A stretch of DNA of 33,369 nt, from the NCBI GenBank assembly GCA_021201295.1, contig JAJQFE010000066.1, positions 41,501-74,869 on the forward strand, written 5' to 3'. Each line of letters starts with the position of its first letter. The stretch's first letter is position 1. The translations under genes and the position numbers were made by a program. Under the pieces are notes generated by a model. That model saw only the letters and a program-made list of their open reading frames with translations. It was not told the origin of the DNA and did no database searches. Shown piece by piece: positions 1-9,379 of this stretch. This DNA is from Tannerellaceae bacterium. Lineage in GTDB: Bacteria > Bacteroidota > Bacteroidia > Bacteroidales > Tannerellaceae.

Positions 1-113
1 ATTTACAATTTTATAACTATTAACTGATACTTCTTATCCATATTTTTGTAAAAAAAGTGCTTATTGCAATTTATTTTATTTTCATTTTCATACATTTACA
101 GGTAAACTTTCAT

Positions 114-121
114 TACATTTG
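114..121 (+). promoter_or_regulatory. Candidate pnp promoter, -7 box
   Basis: TACATTTG is an exact match to the Bacteroidetes -7 consensus TAnnTTTG and ends 41 bases before the pnp ATG. I see no good TTTG -33 box at the usual spacing, so only the -7 element is supported. The 113 bases to its left are very AT-rich and hold nothing else I can identify. Confidence 0.5.
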
Positions 122-162
122 TGCCAATTTTATAGAAAGAAAAATTAGAAGAAAAGAAGATT

Positions 163-2346
163 ATGTTTAATGCAATTAGCAAGACGATCGAGTTAGGTGA
201 TGGAAGGACCATTACTATCGAGACTGGGAAACTGGCTAAACAGGCAGACGGTTCGGTAACCGTCCGTATGGGCAATACGATGTTGCTTGCCACTGTTTGT
301 GCTGCGAAAGATGCAAATCCCGGAGTTGATTTTATGCCGCTTCAGGTTGAATACAAAGAAAAATTTTCCGCATTTGGACGTTTCCCGGGAGGTTTCACGA
401 AAAGAGAAGGGAAGGCTTCTGATTATGAAGTGTTGACTTCCAGATTAGTAGACCGTGCTTTACGTCCGCTTTTCCCTGATGATTATCACGCTGAAGTTTT
501 TGTAAATATTATATTATATTCCGCAGATGGTGAAGATATGCCGGATGCATTGGCCGGACTGGCTGCATCGGCTGCTTTAGCTGTTTCTGATGTACCTTTT
601 AACGGACCTATTTCGGAAGTACGTGTGGCACATGTGGATGGAAATTTTGTTGTGAATCCTACTTTCTCTGAATTAACTAAGGCAGATATGGATATTATGG
701 TAGGTGCTACTATGGATAATATCATGATGGTGGAAGGAGAAATGAGTGAGGTACAGGAGTCAGATCTGCTTGAAGCCATTAAAGTGGCTCATGAAGCGAT
801 CAAAGTGCAGTGTCAGGCTCAGTTGGAATTGTCAGAAGCTTCTGGTAAGCTGGTAAAACGCGAATACAGCCACGAAGAGAATGATGAAGAACTCCGTCAG
901 GATGTACGTGCAAAATGCTATGATAAAGTATATGCGGTAGTTGCTTCCGGTTCTGCCAAACATGAACGTGCAGAAGCATTTGAAAAAATTAAAGAAGAAT
1001 ATAAAGCTAATTTTACAGAAGAGGAATTAGCAGTGAAAGGAGAGATGATCGGTCGTTACTATCATGATGTAGAAAAAGAGGCCATGCGTCGTGCTATTCT
1101 GGATGAAGGTAAACGACTGGATGGAAGAAGCACTACACAGATCCGCCCGATCTGGTCGGAAGTAGATTGTCTGCCTGGGCCTCACGGTTCTGCTATTTTT
1201 ACTCGTGGTGAAACTCAGTCTCTGACTACTGTTACGCTGGGAACCAAGTCCGATGAGAAGATAATCGATGATGTACTAAACCACGGAAAAGAGCGTTTCC
1301 TTTTGCATTATAATTTTCCTCCGTTTTCTACGGGAGAAGCCAGACCTTCCAGAGGTGTGGGCCGTCGTGAGATCGGTCATGGGAATTTGGCACATCGTGC
1401 TTTGAAAGGCATGATTCCCACTGATTATCCATATGTAATTCGTGTGATTTCTGACATTCTGGAATCCAATGGTTCTTCTTCTATGGCTACTGTTTGTGCC
1501 GGAACTCTGGCATTGATGGATGCCGGTGTACAGATCAAAAAACCGGTTTCCGGAATTGCCATGGGGTTGATCTCTGAAAACAAAGGTCAGAATTATGCGA
1601 TTCTTTCGGATATTTTAGGAGATGAGGATCACCTGGGAGATATGGACTTTAAGGTAACAGGCACCAAAGATGGAATCACTGCTACCCAGATGGATATTAA
1701 GGTTGATGGTCTTTCATATGAAATTCTGGAAAATGCACTGGCTCAAGCAAGAGAAGGGAGAATGCACATTTTAGGTAAGATTACAGAGACTATGTCAGCA
1801 CCTCGTCCTGATCTTAAACCCCATGCTCCGCGTATTGAGACCCTGATCATTGGTAAAGAATTTATTGGTGCTGTGATCGGTCCTGGTGGAAAGATCATTC
1901 AGGGTATCCAGGAAAAAACCGGAGCTACGATTGCTATTGAAGAAGTAGATGGTGCTGGTAGAATTGAAGTTTCCGGAACCAATAAAGGAGTAATTGATGC
2001 TGCTATGAAAGCTATTAAAGGTATTGTGGCAGTACCGGAAGTCGGAGAAGTGTATGAAGGAAAGATATCTTCTATTATGCCTTATGGGGCTTTCGTTGAA
2101 TTCATGCCTAGAAAAGATGGCTTACTACATATTTCTGAAGTAGACTGGAAACGTCTGGAATCCCTGAAAGAAGCTGGTCTGAAAGAAGGGGATACGGTGG
2201 AGGTAAAACTGGTGGATATTGATCCGAAAACAGGTAAGTTTAAACTTTCCCGTAAAGTCTTATTGCCTAAACCGGAAGGGTATGAGGAACGTCCTCCGCG
2301 TCAGGAACGGAATTTTAACCGTCCCCGTCCTAGCCGTCCTGAATAA
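163..2346 (+). CDS. pnp: Polynucleotide phosphorylase (PNPase)
   Basis: This is the phosphorolytic 3'-to-5' exoribonuclease of RNA decay, a trimeric cytoplasmic enzyme that releases nucleoside diphosphates. At 727 residues it has the full family length. Domains in order are a first RNase PH core (about 1-145, with [11 protein letters not shown]), a helical linker (about 145-300), a second and catalytic RNase PH core (about 320-545, with [12 protein letters not shown]), a KH domain (about 560-620, with the GPGG loop in [12 protein letters not shown]) and an S1 RNA-binding domain (about 627-698, with PYGAFVEF and LLHISEVDW). A short basic, proline-rich tail ends the protein. The ATG at 163 is kept because [17 protein letters not shown] is the usual start of the family and a -7 box lies about 40 bases upstream. 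It stands alone and ends in TAA before a strong hairpin terminator. Confidence 0.97.
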   Translation: MFNAISKTIELGDGRTITIETGKLAKQADGSVTVRMGNTMLLATVCAAKDANPGVDFMPLQVEYKEKFSAFGRFPGGFTKREGKASDYEVLTSRLVDRALRPLFPDDYHAEVFVNIILYSADGEDMPDALAGLAASAALAVSDVPFNGPISEVRVAHVDGNFVVNPTFSELTKADMDIMVGATMDNIMMVEGEMSEVQESDLLEAIKVAHEAIKVQCQAQLELSEASGKLVKREYSHEENDEELRQDVRAKCYDKVYAVVASGSAKHERAEAFEKIKEEYKANFTEEELAVKGEMIGRYYHDVEKEAMRRAILDEGKRLDGRSTTQIRPIWSEVDCLPGPHGSAIFTRGETQSLTTVTLGTKSDEKIIDDVLNHGKERFLLHYNFPPFSTGEARPSRGVGRREIGHGNLAHRALKGMIPTDYPYVIRVISDILESNGSSSMATVCAGTLALMDAGVQIKKPVSGIAMGLISENKGQNYAILSDILGDEDHLGDMDFKVTGTKDGITATQMDIKVDGLSYEILENALAQAREGRMHILGKITETMSAPRPDLKPHAPRIETLIIGKEFIGAVIGPGGKIIQGIQEKTGATIAIEEVDGAGRIEVSGTNKGVIDAAMKAIKGIVAVPEVGEVYEGKISSIMPYGAFVEFMPRKDGLLHISEVDWKRLESLKEAGLKEGDTVEVKLVDIDPKTGKFKLSRKVLLPKPEGYEERPPRQERNFNRPRPSRPE

Positions 2347-2377
2347 ACGTAATACTGTATTCTATAAAAAAATAAAA

Positions 2378-2408
2378 GGGAGTTTCCGGATGGAAGCTCC
2401 CTTTTTTA
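2378..2408. terminator. Bidirectional terminator between pnp and fumarase
   Basis: A 10-base stem (GGGAGTTTCC with GGAAGCTCCC, one G-T pair) is followed by a T-run on the plus strand. It is preceded by an A-run that becomes a T-run on the minus strand. It sits between two converging genes, so it can stop both pnp and fumarase transcripts. Confidence 0.88.
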
Positions 2409-2429
2409 TGGATGATTGTCCGTTATTTT

Positions 2430-4076
2430 TTATTTCATCTCGCAGGCTGGACATCTGGGCTTTAACTGTTTGAAGAAGTCGTTTCCTTTATTGTCTACCA
2501 GAATGAATGCGGGGAAGTCCACTACTTCTATTTTCCAGATAGCTTCCATACCTAATTCCGGGTATTCCAGGCAGTCTACTTTCTTAATACTTTCCTGGGC
2601 CAGGATCGCTGCCGGTCCACCTATACTTCCTAAATAGAAACCTCCATGTTTTTTACAGGCATCTGTTACTTCCTGGCTGCGGTTTCCTTTTGCGATCATA
2701 ATCATACTACCTCCTTGTGACTGGAACAGGTCCACATAGGAATCCATTCTTCCTGCTGTAGTAGGTCCGAATGATCCTGAAGCCATACCTGCCGGAGTTT
2801 TTGCCGGTCCTGCATAATAAATCGGATGATCTTTGATATATTGTGGCAAACCTTCTCCGGCATCAATTCTTTCTTTCAATTTGGCATGGGCAATATCACG
2901 GCCCACTACAATCGTTCCGGAAAGAGAGAGACGGGTAGAAACCGGATATTTATCCAATTCTTTCAGGATATCTGCCATGGGTTGATTCAGATCTATTTTT
3001 ACTGCGTCTCCTTCTCCGGCATTTCTTAATTCTTCAGGGATCAGACGGCCAGGGCTGGTTTCCAGTTTTTCGATCCAGATACCTTCTTTATTGATTTTCG
3101 CTTTGATATTACGGTCGGCAGAGCAGGAAACTCCCATTCCTACCGGACAGGAGGCACCGTGGCGTGGCAGACGGATGATGCGGATATCATGTGCAAAGTA
3201 TTTTCCACCAAACTGTGCTCCCAGGCCAATTCGATGAGCTTCTTCCAATACCTGTTTTTCCAGTTCAATATCACGGAAAGCCTGTCCGCCTTCATTCCCT
3301 TCTGTCGGAAGGTTATCATAATAATGGGCAGATGCCAGTTTTACCGTTTTCAGATTGGTTTCCGCAGAAGTACCTCCGATTACAAAAGCAATATGGTAAG
3401 GAGGACATGCAGCAGTCCCTAAAGATTTCATTTTTTCAACCAGGAAAGGAACCAGTTTTTCTGTCGTTAAGAGTGCTTTGGTCTCCTGATATAAATAGGT
3501 TTTATTGGCGGAACCTCCCCCTTTGGCAATACACAGAAATTTATACTCATTTCCCTGCACAGTATACAGGTCAATTTGTGCAGGCAGGTTACATCCTGTA
3601 TTTTTCTCACGGTACATATCTAAAGGAACATTCTGGGAGTAACGAAGATTTTCCTCTGTATAGGTTTTATAGACTCCTCTGGATAGTGCCTCTTCGTCAT
3701 TACCCTCTGTCCAGGCCTGCTGACCTTTTTTGCCCATAATGATTGCAGTTCCTGTGTCCTGGCAGAAAGGTAACTGCCCTTTGGCAGAAACTTCCGCATT
3801 CCGTAAGAATGTTAATGCTACATATTTATCATTGTCACTGGCTTCCGGGTCTGCCAATATGTTAGCTACCTGTGTCTGATGGTCGGGACGCAGGTAAAAA
3901 GCTACATCATGGAAAGCTGCATTTGCCAGTTTGGTAAGTCCTTCCGCTTCTATTTTCAGGATCTCTTTCCCTTCAAATTCTGTCACAGAAACATGCTCTT
4001 TGGTAAGCAAATAATACTCAGTTGTATCGGAACCCATAGGAAACGGAGCCTGATACTTAAATGGAGGTGTTGCCAT
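2430..4076 (-). CDS. fumB: Class I fumarate hydratase (iron-sulfur fumarase)
   Basis: The enzyme interconverts fumarate and malate in the cytoplasm. In anaerobic Bacteroidales this step serves the reductive branch that makes succinate. It is a single 548-residue polypeptide of the FumA/FumB type, with the alpha and beta domains fused. Cluster cysteines are visible at residues 105 (LPFCQDTGT), 224 (TAACPPYH) and 318 (GVSCSADRN), matching the spacing of the E. coli class I enzymes. The C-terminal beta part carries [12 protein letters not shown] and [14 protein letters not shown]. These oxygen-labile [4Fe-4S] enzymes suit an anaerobe. The gene is monocistronic, with a good promoter upstream and a shared terminator downstream. 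The function is firm; the symbol could equally be fumA. Confidence 0.95.
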   Translation of the reverse strand: MATPPFKYQAPFPMGSDTTEYYLLTKEHVSVTEFEGKEILKIEAEGLTKLANAAFHDVAFYLRPDHQTQVANILADPEASDNDKYVALTFLRNAEVSAKGQLPFCQDTGTAIIMGKKGQQAWTEGNDEEALSRGVYKTYTEENLRYSQNVPLDMYREKNTGCNLPAQIDLYTVQGNEYKFLCIAKGGGSANKTYLYQETKALLTTEKLVPFLVEKMKSLGTAACPPYHIAFVIGGTSAETNLKTVKLASAHYYDNLPTEGNEGGQAFRDIELEKQVLEEAHRIGLGAQFGGKYFAHDIRIIRLPRHGASCPVGMGVSCSADRNIKAKINKEGIWIEKLETSPGRLIPEELRNAGEGDAVKIDLNQPMADILKELDKYPVSTRLSLSGTIVVGRDIAHAKLKERIDAGEGLPQYIKDHPIYYAGPAKTPAGMASGSFGPTTAGRMDSYVDLFQSQGGSMIMIAKGNRSQEVTDACKKHGGFYLGSIGGPAAILAQESIKKVDCLEYPELGMEAIWKIEVVDFPAFILVDNKGNDFFKQLKPRCPACEMK

Positions 4077-4113
4077 ATGATTATGTATTAATATTGGTTT
4101 GTTGTTTGAATGA

Positions 4114-4143
4114 CAAATGTACTCATTTATTTATTGATGCAAA
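4114..4143 (-). promoter_or_regulatory. Fumarase promoter (-33 and -7 boxes)
   Basis: On the minus strand the sequence reads TTTG, 18 bases, then TACATTTG, close to the Bacteroidetes consensus TTTG-N19-21-TAnnTTTG. The -7 box ends 37 bases before the fumarase ATG. It is one of the best promoter matches in the window. Confidence 0.7.
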
Positions 4144-4253
4144 CCTACAGGCAGAAATTTTCTTATTTGCTCTTATGGGAAGATAAATAAATAAAAAAGA
4201 AGTTGTATATTGATCCCCAATATATAGGAGTTGCGTCAGATAATTTCGGTCAT

Positions 4254-6512
4254 ATGAAAAACACGTTTTTGTTTACATGGATGGCTGTTTTTCTCTCTGT
4301 AAGTGGTTTATCGGCTCAGATAAGCCATGGAGGCAGGCCTTTATCCCTGGATTATTTCCGGGGTTATTCTTCTGAGTTATTTGTGGAGATGCCTTCTTTT
4401 GATCTGGAAGAGGAGTTGCGTCTGGACTCTCTCGAACAGCCTGAATTACGGACTGTTTACCGGTTTGCCTATAAATTCGTTCACCAGCTTCACCGGGGAA
4501 ATTCCGGTATCAATTTTACGTTACCTGACGGAACAAAGGTCTGGCGTCTGGGTATTCGTTCCAAAGGAGCTTATTCTATGAATTTATTATTCTCTGACTA
4601 TGAATTACCGGAAGGTGCCCGGCTTTTTTTATATAATGCGGATCAAAGTTATATTTTAGGCTCCTTTAATCATTTAAATAATTCGGATCAGGGAATTCTT
4701 CCGGTTGCTCCTATTCCGGGAGAGGAGATTATTATTGAATATCAGGAACCTTTACATGTGACTTTTTCCGGTAGATTAACTGTGGGGGAAATTAATCACG
4801 GGTACCGGGATTTCAGGGGAGTAGAACCAGGAGATCACTATCCGGCTTTTGATTGTATGAACCCTCTGTGTTTTCATACAGATATGGATAATTACCAGGA
4901 ACTGGGTCGAAGTGTTGTATTAATGATTATTGATGGTACACGACTGTGTACGGGTGTGATGGTAAATAATACATCTAATGATGGGACCCCTTATCTATTA
5001 ACAGCTTTGCATTGTTTAAATAATGATTTTAAGATAACCAATCCAAATTATGCAAAAATAGCAGAAAGTATTGTCAGTTTTTTTAATTATAATAGTCCGC
5101 TTTGTGAAACAATTATGCGGGGTGCCGAGGAAATGACTATGGCCTCTACTTCCTATGTGGCTGTAAATGAAAATATAGATATGGCTCTGCTTAAATTCCT
5201 GGAATTTCCGCCTGTATATTATCGTCCGTATTATGCAGGCTGGAATGTAGAAGGGGCAGGTGTAAAACCCTATGTTGGGATTCATCATCCCCGGGCTTCT
5301 GTTAAAAGGATTAACTTCATGGATGACGATATTTCTTTGCAAACCCTGAATTTACAGATTAGTGGAGTGAATTTTTATGAACAAGGACATTGGTGTGTTA
5401 GCAGATGGACTAGTGGCAGTACATATGGTGGTTCCTTCGGATCTCCTCTGTTTGACTCTCAGGGACATATTCTTGGGCTGCTGACTGCCGGGCAGTCTAC
5501 CTGTTCGTATCCGGTAAATGATTATTATTATGCTTTATCAAAAGCATGGTCTACATCTAGCTCAAGTTCTGAGCAACTGGCTTACTGGCTGGATCCCGTG
5601 AAAACGGAAAAAACAAAGATGGATGGTATGGATCCCTATGCAGATCAATCTTGTTATAGGCTTAGCAATATTCATTCGCTATATAGAACTAAAGCCGGTG
5701 AAAACTTGGAAGCAACTCTCCTTTCCTCTCCGGCATCCGGCTATTTGTTTGGCCATAATTCTCTCGGAACTAAGGAATATTTGGAAGAGTATACCCAGGT
5801 AGGGAATATCCGGATCTATGGCACTTATCTGGTAACCCCTGCTCTTTCTTCAGATTCCAAGATTTCTATTCCGGATGTTGAGGTGATGATATATGAAGGG
5901 ATAGAAAAGCCGGAACGATTGGTATATTCGGAAAAATTCTCTCCTATGTTTATCCACTGGGAGTCGGGGGCCAATAATTTTCAGGATTCTGTTAAATCTG
6001 TAAGCCGTGATCAGGAAAGTTTTATTTTATTTAAAGAACCGGTCGAAGTTTCAGATCATTTTTATATAGGATATAAACTTGTAAATTCTTTGGACCTGTC
6101 TTTTATGGTTTTTAATTTGGCTCCGGGAGAAACTTCTTATAATACAGCATGGATATGTTATCAGGATGAATGGATAAAAGTTGCTGAACATCCGGTAAAA
6201 GCTTTTCCTACTTCGTTGTTTATTGATCCGGTAGTTATGTATGCAGAAGCTACTACTTCCGGGTCAGGAATGAAAGATGAAAAAGAAGTCCATATAATAG
6301 TAGGGGCTGATCGTCAGTCCCTGCATATTTTGTTGGAAAAAGAAACTCAACGCGCTGAAGTGATTGTTTATACTATAAATGGTCAAATTATTAAGGAAGC
6401 GGTTTTTAGCGGAAATGAGTATGTCTTGCATATAGATAGGATAGGAGTAGGCATGTATGTTGCACAAATTAAGTTTGATAACAAATATTATCATCAGAAA
6501 TTGATATTTTAA
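4254..6512 (+). CDS. Secreted trypsin-like peptidase homologue with T9SS sorting tail
   Basis: A 752-residue exported protein. The ATG at 4254 is chosen because it opens a clean signal peptide (MKNTFLFTWMAVFLSVSGLSAQ, shown only as a name here for residues 1-22); the frame runs 51 bases further upstream without one. A chymotrypsin-fold domain of the lysyl-endopeptidase-like group spans about 215-450. The catalytic His lies in TALHC (residue 253) and the Asp in NIDMALLKF (309). At the nucleophile site the sequence is GGSFGSPLF, so Phe395 stands where the family has Ser (GGSSGSP), which predicts a weak or dead protease. The last 80 or so residues form a type IX secretion C-terminal domain (VYTINGQIIKEA, then VGMYVAQIKF and a basic tail), so export across the outer membrane is expected. 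The substrate is unknown. It has no operon partner. Confidence 0.85.
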   Translation: MKNTFLFTWMAVFLSVSGLSAQISHGGRPLSLDYFRGYSSELFVEMPSFDLEEELRLDSLEQPELRTVYRFAYKFVHQLHRGNSGINFTLPDGTKVWRLGIRSKGAYSMNLLFSDYELPEGARLFLYNADQSYILGSFNHLNNSDQGILPVAPIPGEEIIIEYQEPLHVTFSGRLTVGEINHGYRDFRGVEPGDHYPAFDCMNPLCFHTDMDNYQELGRSVVLMIIDGTRLCTGVMVNNTSNDGTPYLLTALHCLNNDFKITNPNYAKIAESIVSFFNYNSPLCETIMRGAEEMTMASTSYVAVNENIDMALLKFLEFPPVYYRPYYAGWNVEGAGVKPYVGIHHPRASVKRINFMDDDISLQTLNLQISGVNFYEQGHWCVSRWTSGSTYGGSFGSPLFDSQGHILGLLTAGQSTCSYPVNDYYYALSKAWSTSSSSSEQLAYWLDPVKTEKTKMDGMDPYADQSCYRLSNIHSLYRTKAGENLEATLLSSPASGYLFGHNSLGTKEYLEEYTQVGNIRIYGTYLVTPALSSDSKISIPDVEVMIYEGIEKPERLVYSEKFSPMFIHWESGANNFQDSVKSVSRDQESFILFKEPVEVSDHFYIGYKLVNSLDLSFMVFNLAPGETSYNTAWICYQDEWIKVAEHPVKAFPTSLFIDPVVMYAEATTSGSGMKDEKEVHIIVGADRQSLHILLEKETQRAEVIVYTINGQIIKEAVFSGNEYVLHIDRIGVGMYVAQIKFDNKYYHQKLIF

Positions 6513-6822
6513 TGAAATATTGTAGATAAAAATGATAGATTAGGAGTATAGCAAAACCTTTTTGACACTTAAATTATCACTTTTTAATAGAATCTATTCC
6601 TGTTTCTTCCTTTAAATTGCGGTATTTAAGAAATAAGCAAGAAAAATGATATGCAAAATGAAGAATTTATTCATTAATAAGTATTAATTAGTAAGATTTT
6701 ATCTTATCTTTGCTATTCATAACGAAAAAATGGTTTAGTTTTGCATATTCATGGATTAGACTCGATTAACAACGGAATTGAACATAAATAAAATAAGTAA
6801 CAACTTAAACTTACATCCAATT
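6513..6822. other. AT-rich intergenic region of 310 bases
   Basis: There is no credible coding frame and no clear hairpin terminator after the protease homologue. The right half holds the promoter elements of the next gene, annotated separately. Nothing in the left half is recognisable as an RNA gene. Confidence 0.5.
6705..6743 (+). promoter_or_regulatory. Two overlapping candidate promoters of the TPR lipoprotein gene
   Basis: Two exact TAnnTTTG boxes lie in series: TATCTTTG at 6705-6712 and TAGTTTTG at 6736-6743. The TTTG that ends the first box lies 23 bases before the second, so it could double as a slightly distant -33 box for it. The second box predicts a leader of about 70 bases before the ATG at 6823; the first predicts about 100. 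Confidence 0.5.
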
Positions 6823-8514
6823 ATGAACAAAAAGTTTTTAATGCCATTTTTTATAATGGCAGCCATCGTAATCCTTTCTTCTTGTTCGAACAAGTTGAAA
6901 CCGCTAGCTGAGGAATACATCAAAGCTGAGCCACAACCATTGGAAGCTATTGGGGGTAAAGTACCTGTAACAATCAATGCAACTTTTCCTACAAAATGGT
7001 TTAACAAAAAAGCTACTGTAACTGTTACTCCGGTTCTTCGTTATGAAGGAGGAGAAGCATGGGGTACTTCTTATACTTACCAGGGAGAAAAAGTAAGAGG
7101 TAACAATCAGGTGATTAATCAGAAAGCAGGTGAAAATGTTACCATGGCTTCTTCTTTCAATTACAAACCTGAAATGAAGAAATCAGTATTGTATCTTACT
7201 TTTGATGCAAAGGTCAAAAATAAGACTGTTAAATTGCCAGATGTAAAAATTGGTGAAGGTGTAATTGCAACCTCTGAATTAGCAGATGCAGGAACTGCTA
7301 CTGCAGCTATTGCAGCAGACAAACTCCAACGTATTATCAAAGAAGCTCATGATGCAAACATCATGTTCCTTATCCAACAGGCTGAGCTTCGTTCAAAAGA
7401 ATTGAACAAATCTGAAATTTCTGACTGGAAATCTCTTGTTAAGAATGCGGATGAAGCTGCTAACCAGAACGTGGCTATCGAAATTTCAGCTTATGCATCT
7501 CCTGATGGTGGTGTGAAACTGAACACTGGTCTGGCTGAAAGACGTGAAAAGAATACTTCAAAATATCTGGAAAGAGAATTGAAGAAAGAGAAAGTGGATG
7601 TTCCTGTGGACGCACGTTATACTGCTCAGGACTGGGAAGGTTTCCGTGAATTAGTATCTAAATCCAATATTCAGGATAAAGATTTGGTTCTTCGTGTTCT
7701 TTCTATGTATAGTGATCCTGAACAACGTGAGCAGGAAATTAAGAATATCTCTGCTGTATTCAGTGTATTGGCAGACGAAATCTTACCTCAGTTACGTCGT
7801 TCACGCTTAACAGCTAATATTGAGATTATCGGTAAATCTGATGATGAAATCAGTGTATTGGCTAAAAGTAATCCAAGTGAATTGAATATTGAAGAAATCC
7901 TGTATGCTGCTACATTAACTAATAATCCTTCTGAAAAAGAAGCTATCTATGTAAAAGCGAGTGAACTTTATCCTAACTGTTACCGTACATGGAATAATGT
8001 AGGTATGATGCGTTTCCGTGCAGGTGATTTGGCTAAAGCAGAAGAAATGTTTAACAAATCTATTTCTGTAAAAGCTAATAATGAGGCGAACATGAACTTA
8101 GGTTTGATTGCTCTTACTAAAGGGGATCAGGATAAAGCACAGCAATTGTTCGGAAATGCTTCAGGGGTTGCTGAATTAAGTGAAGCATTAGGTGTTCTTT
8201 ATTTGCAACAGGGTGAATATGCGAAAGCGGTTAACTCGTTCGGGTCTGTTAAAACAAATAATGCTGCATTAGCCCAGATCTTAGTAAAAGATTATAGCAA
8301 AGCTCAGCAAACATTAGGTGGTGTATCTAATCCTGATGCAATCACTGATTATCTGAAAGCTATTGTTGCAGCTCGTACTAATGATTCTGCAGGTGTGGTT
8401 AATAATCTAAAAGCTGCTATTGCCAAAGATCCTTCTTTAGCTAAAGAAGCTGCTATTGACTTGGAATTTGCAAAATATGCAACTAATTCAGATTTTGTAA
8501 GTGCTGTTAAATAA
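6823..8514 (+). CDS. Lipoprotein with OmpA-like segment and tetratricopeptide repeats
   Basis: A 563-residue predicted lipoprotein. The ATG at 6823 is chosen over the in-frame TTG 45 bases upstream because it opens a lipoprotein signal, MNKKFLMPFF followed by a hydrophobic stretch and the lipobox LSSC (lipidated Cys21). Residues about 45-150 are beta-rich. Residues about 215-260 (IEISAYASPDGG, then LAERREKNTSKYLERELKK) resemble the peptidoglycan-binding core of OmpA. TPR units follow from about 370 to 480 (NNVGMMRFRAGDLAKAEEMF, LGVLYLQQGEYAKAV), and the tail is alanine-rich and helical. Homologues are common in Bacteroidales and I infer a role in the cell envelope; no biochemical function is known to me. 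Codon use is clean and the double promoter suggests strong expression. It is monocistronic, with a terminator right after it. Confidence 0.85.
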   Translation: MNKKFLMPFFIMAAIVILSSCSNKLKPLAEEYIKAEPQPLEAIGGKVPVTINATFPTKWFNKKATVTVTPVLRYEGGEAWGTSYTYQGEKVRGNNQVINQKAGENVTMASSFNYKPEMKKSVLYLTFDAKVKNKTVKLPDVKIGEGVIATSELADAGTATAAIAADKLQRIIKEAHDANIMFLIQQAELRSKELNKSEISDWKSLVKNADEAANQNVAIEISAYASPDGGVKLNTGLAERREKNTSKYLERELKKEKVDVPVDARYTAQDWEGFRELVSKSNIQDKDLVLRVLSMYSDPEQREQEIKNISAVFSVLADEILPQLRRSRLTANIEIIGKSDDEISVLAKSNPSELNIEEILYAATLTNNPSEKEAIYVKASELYPNCYRTWNNVGMMRFRAGDLAKAEEMFNKSISVKANNEANMNLGLIALTKGDQDKAQQLFGNASGVAELSEALGVLYLQQGEYAKAVNSFGSVKTNNAALAQILVKDYSKAQQTLGGVSNPDAITDYLKAIVAARTNDSAGVVNNLKAAIAKDPSLAKEAAIDLEFAKYATNSDFVSAVK

Positions 8515-8537
8515 GTAACGGTATAAAAACATATGTG

Positions 8538-8574
8538 AATAAGAGCTATCTGAAAAGATAGCTCTTATTTTTTG
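8538..8574 (+). terminator. Terminator of the TPR lipoprotein gene
   Basis: A perfect 13-base stem (AATAAGAGCTATC with GATAGCTCTTATT) with a six-base loop is followed by a T-run. It lies 24 bases after the stop codon. Confidence 0.88.
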
Positions 8575-8637
8575 CTCTTATGGATTTTATTGCGATATTG
8601 TAATCAAATTAGTATTAAGATTGTAAAGAAAAATAAT

Positions 8638-9295
8638 ATGAAGCAACTCTTTCTTTTGGTCAGCCTCCTCCTGACTGGAGTTATCCGGATAATTGCTCAA
8701 ACCTACGCGGATCCTTCAGAGTTTCTTTTGGACGGATATCAGGAAGCTATCGTATTATATAAAGATGGTAAACAATTTCGGGTTCCTGTAAACTATAATC
8801 TTTTGGATAAACGTTTTCTTTTTCTCGATCCTCGGAGTAATAATCAACCTATGGAATTTGGAGAAATCGATATGATCAGTGCGATAAGGATTGAGAATAG
8901 GGTATTTATATATCTAATAAAAAAGAGGTAATAGAGGTCTTACAATTTACTCCTGCTATCTGGGTCTATTATTATGGAAAAATCAAAGATCAGGGCAAAA
9001 ATGCAGGCTATGGGGGAAAGACTCATACGGCTGCGGTAGATTCTTATTCAAAGCTTGAGTTGGGAGGATTGACTCATTTTCTTCCCGAAGAAAGAAAAAA
9101 ACTGGATGGAATAAAAGTCGTATACGAAATAGAGGTGGGCAAAAAGAAAAAAAGTTTATGAACTTTACTAAGCTTACTAACATATTTAAAAATCACAAAG
9201 CACATTTAAAAGACTATATTGACAAGTCTGCAATAGATTTCAATGATACTCAGCAAATCGTTGAATTATGTAATTATGCTTTTTCTTTGGAATAA
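8638..9295 (+). pseudogene. Small secreted protein, reading frame broken twice by -1 shifts
   Basis: The gene opens with a signal peptide (MKQLFLLVSLLLTG to about residue 20, IIAQ) and then QEAIVLYKDGKQFRVPVNYN. The first frame stops at 8929-8931. Sense coding continues one base back from 8925 (EVIEVLQFTPAIWVYYYG, later HFLPEERKKLDGIKVVYEIE) and stops at 9159-9161. It then continues another base back (KFMNFTKLTNIFKNHK) to TAA at 9293-9295, for about 219 residues in all. The first shift lies on A AAA AAG at 8919-8925, a classical -1 slippery heptamer in the right phase. The second lies on a run of seven A at 9147-9153. An ATG at 9158 overlapping the second stop could also start a separate 45-residue product. 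I do not recognise the family; it looks like a Bacteroidales periplasmic or surface protein. Decay, homopolymer error or programmed slippage are all open. Confidence 0.65.
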
Positions 9296-9302
9296 AACTA
9301 AT

Positions 9303-9347
9303 AAACCTCCAAAAATCTGTTTTTCAAAAATGATTTCCGGAGGTTTA
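9303..9347. terminator. Hairpin between the broken 8.6 kb gene and typA
   Basis: AAACCTCC (9303-9310) pairs with GGAGGTTT (9339-9346), and an inner AAATC/GATTT stem extends it. It separates two converging genes. The following T-runs are weak on both strands, so this is a likely rather than certain terminator. Confidence 0.6.
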
Positions 9348-9379
9348 ATAAAAGTGTTTTAATTTAAAAATGTCTCTGT

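Noticed and set aside
3191-3739. Open frame of 182 codons on the plus strand inside fumarase
   Set aside because: It is antisense to a fully conserved enzyme, and its protein is low-complexity and unlike any family.
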